Shown here one piece after another: positions 7,975-15,584 of a DNA stretch of 64,000 bases. Source of the stretch: an uncultured Celeribacter sp. (GTDB lineage: Bacteria; Pseudomonadota; Alphaproteobacteria; Rhodobacterales; Rhodobacteraceae); contig NZ_OY781106.1 in NCBI RefSeq assembly GCF_963676475.1, forward strand, positions 1,612,001 to 1,676,000, written 5' to 3'. A program made the translations under genes and the position numbers. The first letter of the stretch is position 1; each line of letters starts with the position of its first letter. The notes beneath the pieces are model-generated. The model saw nothing but the letters and a program-made list of their open reading frames with translations. It made no database searches and was not told the DNA's origin.

Positions 7975-8874
7975 TCAAGCTGCGATTTTGTCCGCTTGCA
8001 AGGTTTGTTTGTACTTCTCCTCTGCTTCGATTGGCGTGATGTAGCCAAGAGGTTCGAGCAGGCGCTCCTTGTTGAACCAATCGACCCATTGCAGGGTTTC
8101 CCATTCGACCTGATCTTTGGATTTCCACGGCCCCAGCCGGTTGATGACCTCGGTTTTGAACAGGCCGATGATAGTCTCGGCCAGCGCGTTGTCATAGCTG
8201 TCGCCAACGCTGCCGACGAATGGTTCCAGTCCCGCGTCTGCCAGCCTTTCAGTGTATTTGATCGACACATATTGGCTGCCGCGATCAGAATGATGGATCA
8301 GCCTCTCAGAAGGTCTGCGCGCATGGATTGCCTGTTCGAGCGCATCCAGAACAAATTGTGTGTCTTGTGTTGTAGATGCCTTCCAACCGACGATCCGGTT
8401 GGCAAAGGTATCAATGACGAACGCGACATAGACGAAACCGCGCCACGTCGAGACGAACGTGAAGTCTGACACCCAAAGCTCGTTTGGCTGAGAGGCCCTG
8501 AACTGGCGATTGACCTTGTCCAGCGGGCATTGACCCGCAGGCTGACCATAGGTCGTCTTGATCTTCTTGCCGCGCCTGACGCCTTGAATGCCGAGTTGCC
8601 GCATCAGGCGCTCAACCGTACAACGCGCGATATCAATCTTCTCGCGCTTCATTGCATACCACAGCTTTCGTGCGCCGTAGACAGACCGGTTTTTCGTCCA
8701 GACGTCCTTCATCTCCTTGCGCAGATAGGCATCGCGCTTAGCACGCCCAGAAGCCCGGTCAGGATCACGTTCAATGGCCAAGCGCTCATAGAAAGTCGAA
8801 GGGGCGATTTGCAGAACGCGGCAGATCGGCTCGACCCCATGCTCCCTACGAAAGTCTTTGATGAAGGCAATCAT
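7975..8874 (-). CDS. IS3-family transposase OrfB (DDE integrase domain)
   Basis: The 299-residue protein has an HTH_21-type N-terminus (VEPICRVLQIAPSTFYERLA) and a retroviral-integrase-like core. The catalytic acidic residues lie in WVSDFTFVS, IHHSDRGSQY and ALAETIIGLFK. In IS3 elements OrfB is normally expressed as an OrfAB fusion by -1 frameshifting. Here orfB lies in the same frame as orfA with a stop between them (see orfA), so normal fusion looks impossible. OrfB itself appears intact. Confidence 0.9.
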   Translation of the reverse strand: MIAFIKDFRREHGVEPICRVLQIAPSTFYERLAIERDPDRASGRAKRDAYLRKEMKDVWTKNRSVYGARKLWYAMKREKIDIARCTVERLMRQLGIQGVRRGKKIKTTYGQPAGQCPLDKVNRQFRASQPNELWVSDFTFVSTWRGFVYVAFVIDTFANRIVGWKASTTQDTQFVLDALEQAIHARRPSERLIHHSDRGSQYVSIKYTERLADAGLEPFVGSVGDSYDNALAETIIGLFKTEVINRLGPWKSKDQVEWETLQWVDWFNKERLLEPLGYITPIEAEEKYKQTLQADKIAA

Positions 8875-8919
8875 TTGCGAAACGGGCGGTCGAGCTCCGC
8901 CTGTGCAAAGTTGAACCCG

Positions 8920-9240
8920 TCACGCCACTGGTTCAAGTGGCGGGTGAAACGCAGACGCCTTTTTGAGGATCTCATTGGCCTGGCGCAACTGTCGGTTCTC
9001 GCGCTCAAGTTCCTTGATGCGATCTCGCTCAGCCGTTGTCACGCCATCGCGTTTGCCGGTATCCGTTTCATGCTGCTTGACCCAGATGCGCAAGCTGTCC
9101 CTGCTGCACCCAACTTTCTGAGAGATCGACAATATTGCCGCCGATCTGCTCGCGTATTCGCTCTCGTGATCAAAAACCATCCGCACCGCTCGCGCGCGCA
9201 GTTCCTCTGGATAGCGTGTTCCGTTGTTCGTCTTTCCCAT
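8920..9240 (-). CDS. IS3-family OrfA with altered 3' end
   Basis: The 106-residue protein has an HTH (Tnp_1 type, RYPEELRARAVRMVFDH) and a leucine-zipper-like region (ERDRIKELERENRQLRQANEILKKAS). An A5-G2 slippery run follows LKK. The usual ending F-A-Q-A-E-L-D-R-P-F-R-K is found 40 nt further on, in a different frame, separated by a palindromic stretch (about 8911-8950). The reading frame instead ends early with HPPLEPVA. A 40-nt insertion explains both the early stop and why orfA and orfB are now in the same frame. Confidence 0.8.
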   Translation of the reverse strand: MGKTNNGTRYPEELRARAVRMVFDHESEYASRSAAILSISQKVGCSRDSLRIWVKQHETDTGKRDGVTTAERDRIKELERENRQLRQANEILKKASAFHPPLEPVA

Positions 9241-9285
9241 AACCCAGTATCCTTACTTCTGGGCCTCCGGCAAACAAGGGGCGGT

Positions 9286-9930
9286 TCAGTGGGGCTCGAT
9301 CCCATTGAGTTTGCAGGTCTCGATCAGGGAGGCGATGACGGCCCGGTTTTGCACCCCAGCATCGTGTCCGGCGAAGAGCGCATTTTTACGGTTGAGGGCT
9401 ATGGGACGGATGGTGCGCTCGACTGGGTTGTTGTCGAGTTCGATGCGGCCATCGGTGAGGAACAGGCACAGGCCGCCCCAGTATTTGGCGATGTATTTCA
9501 GGGCTTCTCCAGTCGGAGATTTGCTTGAGCCGCGGGCGCGGCTTTGTGCGAGCCAAAGCTCGAAGGCATCGATGATGGGTCTTGAGCGTTTCTGTCGTGC
9601 AGCGCTGCGTTGGTCGGCAGGCAGGCCGCGCAGGTCTTTTTCGATGCGGTAGAGTGCCTGGATTTGGGCCAGACCTTCCTGCGCGACTGGTGCCGCTCCG
9701 GATTGGGTAACATCATGCAGTTTGCGACGGGCATGGGCCCAACAATAGGCCAGTGTCACGTCCTGTGCGGACCGTTTGAGCAGGCGATTGTAGCCAGCAT
9801 ACCCATCGACTTGCAGCACTCCGCTGAAGCCCTTTAAAATATCTTCGGCATGTTGGCCGGACCGCCCCGGCGCATAAGTGAAGGCGACGCCGGCTGGGGC
9901 CACACCACTCCATGGCTTGTCATCGCGGGC
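9286..9930 (-). pseudogene. IS66-family transposase (TnpC) fragment
   Basis: The fragment covers the DDE core and most of the C-terminus of IS66 TnpC: ARDDKPWSG, then VLQVDGYAGYNRL, YCWAHARRKLHD, and GRIELDNNPVERTIRPIAL with the catalytic Glu. It lacks the N-terminal two thirds. Its last residues are cut by the right end of the IS3 element, whose terminal TCA supplies the stop. At its 5' side it is fused near 9930 to an IS481-type fragment. It is not functional. Confidence 0.85.
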
Positions 9931-10143
9931 AGGCGACGTCCCGTTGGCGTGCCATTAGGGGATCGGTGGCGCATTGATCAGGCCAGCTTCGCCGTGTTCA
10001 GCCTAGGCTTGGCGCCATCGGTAAAAGCTGGACCGGCCGATCCCAAAATAGCGGCAGGCTTTAGCGACGTGGCCGATTTCCTCCGCGTGTCGAAGTATCC
10101 TCAATTTACGTCGGATCTCACGTTGATCTTTGGTCATGGACAT
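9931..10143 (-). pseudogene. IS481-family transposase N-terminal fragment
   Basis: From an ATG at 10143 the frame reads as the N-terminal HTH of an IS481-type transposase (MTKDQREIRRKLRILRHAEE, HVAKACRYFGIGRSSFYRWRQ). Two in-frame stops, TAG after RWRQA and TAA after PPIP, break it, yet homology-like sequence (INAPPIP, WHANGT) continues across them. At about 9930 it passes directly into IS66 sequence. GGAAATGTCCC near 10175-10185 may be its terminal repeat. Confidence 0.65.
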
Positions 10144-10472
10144 CTTCCTTTTCCTAAATCTGGGTGGTTAAAGGAAATGTCCCGCGAGTAACGGCATATC
10201 TATAACAAATCGATTGGGGGCTATCGCCGCGACCATCTTCGCGCGCTGGCGCTGACATCGAGGTCGATACCGGCGAAGACAGGATCATGGGATAAAGGTC
10301 CCGGCTGCTTCAGACCCTCGTAGCCGACAATGGTGTGAACCCAGTGCCCACTCAAGGACTGAAGCGGCGGATAATTTTCAGCGCGTACTGAAGCGATGAA
10401 ACCTGATTTTCCATAGGCCAGAAGATGAGTATCGCTTTAAGCTCACTCTTCCAGCTACATCTTTAATAAGGC
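10144..10472. other. IS remnant border and unassigned sequence
   Basis: The first 50 bases look like the outer end of the IS481-type element. Beyond that, a minus-strand frame stays open from about 10440 to a TAG at 10221, without a convincing start. It contains SGHWVHTIVGYEGL and LSHDPVFAGIDL, which could be the end of a papain-like (C39-type) fold or of another transposase. I cannot decide. No RNA gene or repeat array is seen. Confidence 0.3.
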
Positions 10473-10652
10473 TCATCCACCATCTTTTGGGCGCGCGAGC
10501 CAGTCAGCCAGTATTCGGCGGATCATCTCGGGCCGCGTCGGCAAATCTGGTTGGCCCCTGCGACAATCATCTATCTCCTCAACCATCTCTCTCGGCAGAC
10601 GAAGATTGATGCCCAGGGTGTCCTTCGAGGGGCGTCCGCGTTTCTTTTCCAT
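10473..10652 (-). CDS. Ribbon-helix-helix DNA-binding protein
   Basis: The 59-residue protein begins with a basic arm (EKKRGRPSKD) and has a strand-helix-helix layout (LGINLRLPREMVEEIDDCRRG, then TRPEMIRRILADWL), as in CopG/Arc-type repressors. The ATG at 10652 is preferred over starts up to 19 codons upstream, because those lie in AT-rich probable promoter DNA. It is divergent from the cargo genes starting at 10767, with GGTACC and an AT-rich stretch (10688-10702) between them. It is a likely autoregulator or regulator of that block. Confidence 0.7.
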   Translation of the reverse strand: MEKKRGRPSKDTLGINLRLPREMVEEIDDCRRGQPDLPTRPEMIRRILADWLARPKDGG

Positions 10653-10766
10653 GGTCCCGAATCTTTTTTGTTGCATTTGGTTTTTTGGTACCATATATCT
10701 AACAAACAAGGCAAGGGTTGCAGCCCTCGCCTTGCTCTAACCATAACGATCACTGGAGGATCGATC

Positions 10767-11294
10767 ATGGCTGATATGCCGATTACCACGCGCGGACGCG
10801 CGAATGAACTTTCTTTTTCGCATTCCCCCATCTCTCAAGCATTTTCGCGTTTCATCGGAACGCTGGGCATGGCAATCGAAGGCGAGCGCGATATTGAGGG
10901 GGCGCTCTGGTCCGATCCGGGCTTTGCCGACTGGCTGCGCAGCGCAGAACGTGACTGGGAAGCTGCGACGACCGCGTGCAAAAAGGTGCTTGATCTGCCC
11001 GCAACGCGCCCGAGCGATACACCTCTGCAAAAGTTGGCGCAGGTGATTTGGTTCACTCTGGGTTGCGAAACTTTCGCAGAATTGTGCTGCGCACAGCAGG
11101 TGCTGGCCAGCCATCCGGATCTGTTTTCGCAAACAGGCCATGACCCCGTCTCACGCCGGATTGAGGCGATGCTGGCGCGTGGCCGCGCGCAGCTCGATGA
11201 ACTGTGCAAGCTTGATATGCTGGCCGATTTGGAGACGCTGGACCAGCCGGAACCGCCGACAGAACATCCTGAACTGGAAGTCGCTGCGGCCTGA
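10767..11294 (+). CDS. Hypothetical helical protein, first gene of the cargo block
   Basis: The 175-residue protein follows a strong GGAGG ribosome binding site at 10754-10758. It is predicted largely helical, with WSDPGFADWLRSAERDWEAA and an acidic C-terminal tail (DLETLDQPEPPTEHPELE). I recognise no domain, signal peptide or membrane segment. It is codirectional with the GIY-YIG-like and AAA+ protease genes, 136 nt before the first, and divergent from the RHH gene. It may be a partner or substrate adaptor of the protease, but this is inference from position only. Confidence 0.6.
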   Translation: MADMPITTRGRANELSFSHSPISQAFSRFIGTLGMAIEGERDIEGALWSDPGFADWLRSAERDWEAATTACKKVLDLPATRPSDTPLQKLAQVIWFTLGCETFAELCCAQQVLASHPDLFSQTGHDPVSRRIEAMLARGRAQLDELCKLDMLADLETLDQPEPPTEHPELEVAAA

Positions 11295-11430
11295 GACCCA
11301 GATTTCGCACTTCTCAGACCAGCCAGATCCGGCGCGCCTTTTTACTTTTTCGCAAATAACATGCCATGTGGGGCGGAGGCATCCCGACTTGCCCGCCTGC
11401 GCATGGTTGCGCTTCTCAGGGAGATGTCTC

Positions 11431-12438
11431 ATGGAACATCCCACTTTTTCGCAAGCACCAATGCCGGTGCAATCCTTTATTCCGTTTACTGAGGATGGTG
11501 AGCCACTGTTCTTGCCCCGACGTTCCTGGCATGTCAGTACCGAAGCATGGACCCTCTGGCCCGGTGAGTTTCCGGAAGACTGGGATACCATCGCCTCCGG
11601 GAAAGGTTTTCGCATTCTCGGCAGGATCCGGGATCGCTATCATCTGATCCTGGAATGCGAGAGCTGCGACGGATTGACCGCGCATAAAATCTATACGCTC
11701 AGAACCGCGCAACCGATCTGTGGTGCATGCCATCTCCGGAAGATCAAAGCCACGGCGCAGGCCGCCGGGCTGATCTTCCTTGGCTTTCACCCGGAGGATC
11801 GCCACTTCGGCATCTACAGAATGGAATGCAGCCATGAGGTCACGCGGCAATTTGGTCTCATTGAACGCATCGCACGTGGCGAGGTCAGCGCACGCTGTGA
11901 AACCTGCCTCATCGCTCGAGAAGAGGATGAAGCCCGCCGCGCAGGCTGGACCCGGATCGGCCGCGATCCGGACGGCAACGAGAATTATCGCCTGTACCGG
12001 CACAGCTGCGGGCATGAACAGCGCATCGCGCGCGTCAACATGGCATGGCAACAATGCGACTGCGCAGGATGTGGTCAGAGCTGGTGCGCAAAGCAAAGCG
12101 CCATTTACCTGATGCGCATCACCTGTCAGGGGCAAGAGGTGCTCAAGCTGGGCTTCAGCGCCAACCCGGAAAAACGCTTTCGTCATCAGCTTGGCCTGCC
12201 AAAGGCTGCAAAGGTTGAGCCGATCCGGGTGATCCGCGTGACCACCGGCAATCTTGCCTGCCGTCTTGAGAAAGCCGCCCACGGCGACCTCACCCGGCGT
12301 TTCCCGGACTCCGTTGTTCCCCGGACTGAGTATGGCACCTTCCTCAATGTGGTGAGTGAGATTTATCGCCCCGGCCTTTTACCGGAATTGCTGAAGACCA
12401 TGGACCAGATCGCAGAAACAGCATCAGGCACCGACTGA
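11431..12438 (+). CDS. Cys/His-repeat protein with C-terminal GIY-YIG-like nuclease domain
   Basis: The 335-residue protein starts at the ATG at 11431, preceded by AGGGAGA. Residues about 70-215 hold three similar units, each with paired C-x-x-C or C-x-H motifs (CESCDG/CGACH, CSHE/CETC, CGHE/CAGC). These resemble the zinc-ribbon recognition repeats of homing endonucleases. The C-terminal 110 residues look like a GIY-YIG/T5orf172 fold: AIYLMR (224-229) for the first strand, KLGFSANPEKRF with Arg248, and Glu280 in CRLEKAAH. It may be a sequence-specific nuclease of the mobile element or a defence effector. Activity is unproven. Confidence 0.65.
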   Translation: MEHPTFSQAPMPVQSFIPFTEDGEPLFLPRRSWHVSTEAWTLWPGEFPEDWDTIASGKGFRILGRIRDRYHLILECESCDGLTAHKIYTLRTAQPICGACHLRKIKATAQAAGLIFLGFHPEDRHFGIYRMECSHEVTRQFGLIERIARGEVSARCETCLIAREEDEARRAGWTRIGRDPDGNENYRLYRHSCGHEQRIARVNMAWQQCDCAGCGQSWCAKQSAIYLMRITCQGQEVLKLGFSANPEKRFRHQLGLPKAAKVEPIRVIRVTTGNLACRLEKAAHGDLTRRFPDSVVPRTEYGTFLNVVSEIYRPGLLPELLKTMDQIAETASGTD

Positions 12439-12690
12439 CGGGGCGTTTGGCCCGGCATCCCGGAATGAAAGTCATTTATTCCGGTAAACCGCCCTGCTCT
12501 CTCTGCCGCCCAGCCCGGAACCGAACGCCTCGCGCGTGCGGCGAAGCGGCGCGCGGCGACCGGCAGCATTTGAGGCCGACGACCGGCAGCCCTCCCCGTG
12601 ACCTCACACTTCCCCGAATCCTTGGGACAGAACCCTCCGGGATTTTACCCAAGGTCCCGCAGCCACATCCCGCACCGAACGGAGACACCA

Positions 12691-14955
12691 ATGCCCCTTC
12701 CTTCCTCCACATCCTCCATTCCCGAGAAAATTGGCGCAAAGCGCCCGGAAAATCGTCCTGAGTGGTGGGCCTTTGCCCGCCACTGCATCTCGCGCCTGCG
12801 CGACATCGAAACCGACTTGGCCAACTTGGAGCGGCGCGCCAAGACCGGTGACACCACGGCCATCGACAGCCTGATGGGCTACGAAAGCGGCGATGCACCA
12901 AAGCCGTTGCGATCCGGTGCATCCGGTGCGCCGTCTGTCACCCGGCTCATGACCAGCGCCACACGGGCGCCTCACCTTCCCCCGGAAGACTGGGAAGCCA
13001 TCGTGACAAAAGGCGGCGATCCGTTCGCCACCGGTGCCGAAGGGGCCTGCCAACCGGCGATCACACTGCCCCTGCCCGAGCTCATCCTGCTGATACGTCT
13101 GGCCGCGACATTCCGGGATGAGCAGGGCCTTCTGGAGAGCCTTCGATCCGGGGCGGTCACGATCCTCATCGGGCTGGAGCCAAACGTGTGGCTGGGAAAG
13201 CTGCTGACCGGCACCCTGCTGCCCGATGGCTGGACGACCCACGCCCGGGCCCCCAAAACGAGCACCTACCCGGTCCTGCAACTGCCCGACCGCCTTCTCA
13301 TGGCCAAGGAACTCGAGCGCTGTCTTCACCTTCACGCACCGTTCCTGCTGCCGGTCATGCGGCAAAAGGACATTCCGTCCCTGTTGACCATGGGCGGCAC
13401 CGGCACTCGCGTTCTGACGCTGGCAGAGCTGAACGCCGACATCCTGATTGCAGCGCTATCGGCCACGCATAGCGCCACCGACAGGATCGACGAAGACAGC
13501 GTGCGCGCGGCGCTGCCCGATGACAAAACGCTGGCCACCCTGGACACCGTTCAACTGGCTGTGGCCTGCCGTGCGCGGACAGCCCTGGGTGTGGCAGAGC
13601 GGATCGCCCTGCTGACCGGCACATCGCCCTCCCGGCAGACGCCAGCCGAAGTCCCGCGCCCAGAGGCGATCGCGGGCGCGACACCTGCCCACCGGGCGGC
13701 CCGGAGCATCGTGGAGGATCTGGCCTCGTGGCAAGAGGGCGAAATCGTCTGGACAGAGATGTCGCGCTCGCTTCTGATTCATGGTGCCCCGGGGACCGGA
13801 AAGACCTTTCTTGCCCGACAAATGGCCGCAGCATCCGGTATTGCCTTGGTCGAGGGCAGCTTTGCCATCTGGCAATCGGCAGGCCACTTGGGACAAATGC
13901 TCGCGGCGATGAACAAGTGCTTTGACGAGGCCATTGCCCAAGCCCCCTGCATTCTCTTTATCGACGAGATCGACGCTGCCGGCTCTCGCTTCGATGGAGA
14001 TCACCACAACATGAATTACCGCGCGCAGGTCGTGAATGGCTTTCTTCAGCAAATCGACAGGCTGGCGCTCACACCCGGCGTGATCTTGGTCGGTGCCTGC
14101 AATCAGCTAAATCGGCTGGATCCGGCAATCACGCGGCCGGGACGCTTCGACCAGACCGTCAGGATGCCGCTTCCTTCCCTACAGGATATCATCCGTATTC
14201 TGAGCAAGGGCCTGTCGGGCGCCCTGCCGGAAGATGAGATTGAGCAACTGGCGCGCGAGGCTGTCGGCAAAACGCCAGCCGAACTGGATGCTGCGATGCG
14301 GGCAGCAAAGGCAGATGCACGCCGACAGCAGGTCACCATCTCGCCAGTTCTGCTTCGCAGGCATCTCGGGATCGAAAGCCCCGACCCGGCTCTGCTTCAT
14401 CGCATCGCAATCCATGAAGCCGGGCACGCCCTCGCCGCCGAACTCCTTTCGCCCGGGGCCGTTGTCAAGGTCAGCGTATCCAGCAGGGATGGGCTTACTG
14501 AGCGTCGGCCAGCACTACAGCATCTGACGGTCGAGGAAATCGAGACCGAACTCCTGATCCTGATGAGCGGGCGTGCCGCCGAGCGGCTCCTGCTTGACTC
14601 GATCTCCGGCGGCGCTGGCGGAGACACCCGTAGCGATCTCGCACAGGCAAGCGCGCTGGTGCTTCAGATGGACCGTGAACTTGGTCTCGGACAAAACGGT
14701 GACGGATGGATCGGCCCGGCGGATATGCACTGGCTGACCAACGAAGAGAAGCAGCGGCTGCGTACCAAGCTGGAAAAGGCAGAGCGGAGAGCACACGCAC
14801 TTCTCGTCCCCAATAAAGAATTGATTCTCAAGATTGCAAACGAACTGACGGAGCGGCGCGAGATGGATGCCTCTGATCTTGCCCACTGGTTTGCAGAGAC
14901 CGTTTCCTGTCGACCGTCACAACAAGCCCCGGCCCCGCGTAAAGGCACAGAATGA
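12691..14955 (+). CDS. Soluble FtsH-like AAA+ ATPase with M41 zinc-protease domain
   Basis: The 754-residue protein starts at the ATG at 12691, with GGAG just upstream. The first 340 residues are not recognised and have no clear membrane helix. An AAA+ domain follows, with Walker A GAPGTGKT (365-372), Walker B ILFIDEID (421-428, D425/E426), a sensor-1 Asn in GACNQ and the RPGRFDQ motif with arginine-finger position. An M41 peptidase domain follows, with HEAGH (H575, E576, H579) and a third-ligand candidate D649 in TRSDLAQA. True FtsH is membrane anchored; this version appears cytosolic. It lies downstream of the GIY-YIG-like gene on the integrated element. The role is unknown. Confidence 0.85.
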   Translation: MPLPSSTSSIPEKIGAKRPENRPEWWAFARHCISRLRDIETDLANLERRAKTGDTTAIDSLMGYESGDAPKPLRSGASGAPSVTRLMTSATRAPHLPPEDWEAIVTKGGDPFATGAEGACQPAITLPLPELILLIRLAATFRDEQGLLESLRSGAVTILIGLEPNVWLGKLLTGTLLPDGWTTHARAPKTSTYPVLQLPDRLLMAKELERCLHLHAPFLLPVMRQKDIPSLLTMGGTGTRVLTLAELNADILIAALSATHSATDRIDEDSVRAALPDDKTLATLDTVQLAVACRARTALGVAERIALLTGTSPSRQTPAEVPRPEAIAGATPAHRAARSIVEDLASWQEGEIVWTEMSRSLLIHGAPGTGKTFLARQMAAASGIALVEGSFAIWQSAGHLGQMLAAMNKCFDEAIAQAPCILFIDEIDAAGSRFDGDHHNMNYRAQVVNGFLQQIDRLALTPGVILVGACNQLNRLDPAITRPGRFDQTVRMPLPSLQDIIRILSKGLSGALPEDEIEQLAREAVGKTPAELDAAMRAAKADARRQQVTISPVLLRRHLGIESPDPALLHRIAIHEAGHALAAELLSPGAVVKVSVSSRDGLTERRPALQHLTVEEIETELLILMSGRAAERLLLDSISGGAGGDTRSDLAQASALVLQMDRELGLGQNGDGWIGPADMHWLTNEEKQRLRTKLEKAERRAHALLVPNKELILKIANELTERREMDASDLAHWFAETVSCRPSQQAPAPRKGTE

Positions 14956-15287
14956 GAACCACGACGAGAACCGTGACCTACCACCCCATGAAAACCTTGC
15001 CGGTTTCCAGAAAACTCACTTCAGGAAAATTTTTGTCAAAACCTTGATCAAGGCTGCCGGCACGCATGGCCAGCAAAGAACCAGAGGACGGCCCCTCTAT
15101 AGAAGGAACTTTACGGAAAATCAGAAAGTTATCCACACCTAAAGCATACTGAATATCACATCGGGCAGCCAGATATCCGTCCACTCCGCTAAACTCAGAC
15201 CATGAAGAATGCGGACCACAACAATCCCCCTCCAACGATCGTGCGATCATTGAAACTGACGGGCAAACGACAGGCCGAGGATTGACG
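14956..15287. other. Non-coding region with DnaA-box match and palindromes
   Basis: This region before the excisionase-like gene has TTATCCACA (15129-15137), an exact match to the DnaA-box consensus. It also has a perfect 12-bp palindrome CCTTGATCAAGG (15042-15053) and an inverted repeat GATCG-TG-CGATC (15237-15248). A minus-strand frame of 90 codons (14978-15250) exists but has no support. The repeats could be binding sites for the recombination-directionality factor or part of an origin; one DnaA box alone is weak evidence. Confidence 0.4.
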
Positions 15288-15584
15288 ATGACGGATTACG
15301 GCTCTCAGCGCCCCTACACACCAAACAGTCTGGCTGAACGCTGGGGCTGCTCAGCCCAAACCGTTCGCAACCTGATCTCTGAGGGGCGCCTTCGCGCGTT
15401 CCGTGTCGGTCGGATGTTCAGAATTAAACCAGAAGCCGTGGAGGAATACGAATGTCACACAACATCACAATCGGAAAGCTGCGAGGCGGGTTCTGCGTCT
15501 CTTGGAAAGACCCGGCCTCCGGGAAAAGGCGACGCTATCAGCTTGAGGCACGCAGCCGAAAGGACGCGGAGCCGGAAGCCGTAG
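15288..15584 (+). CDS. Excisionase-like HTH protein (Xis, MerR-like fold)
   Basis: The 98-residue protein has the compact helix-turn-helix of the excisionase/AlpA family: YTPNSLAERWGCSAQTVRNLISEGRLRAFRVGRMFRIKPEAVEEYEC (described here by key residues W, TVRN and FRVG). The ATG at 15288 has GAGG upstream. The last 44 residues are unlike the HTH and lie over the start of the integrase gene in another frame, an overlap of 133 nt. It should control excision or integrase transcription of the element at tRNA-Val. Confidence 0.75.
   Translation: MTDYGSQRPYTPNSLAERWGCSAQTVRNLISEGRLRAFRVGRMFRIKPEAVEEYECHTTSQSESCEAGSASLGKTRPPGKGDAISLRHAAERTRSRKP

Larger units (their letters stand above)
7934..9288 (-). 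mobile_element. IS3-family insertion sequence (copy 1)
   Basis: The element is about 1355 bp. Its imperfect terminal inverted repeats begin TGAACCGCCCC at both ends (7934 inward, and 9288 inward on the other strand), followed by a shared TTT and CCGGAG. It contains orfA and orfB on the minus strand. No target duplication is visible: the left flank ends CGT and the right flank begins GTG. The left flank is a potD fragment and the right flank an IS66 remnant, so flanking DNA was lost or rearranged. Confidence 0.85.

Noticed and set aside
7962..7978. TTGATTTCGTATTTCAA as a possible FNR-like site
   Set aside because: The spacer is too long, and it lies inside the end of an IS3 element with no gene to control.
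14978..15250. 90-codon minus-strand frame before the excisionase gene
   Set aside because: There is no recognisable family or start signal, and it lies over palindromes and a DnaA-box match that look regulatory.
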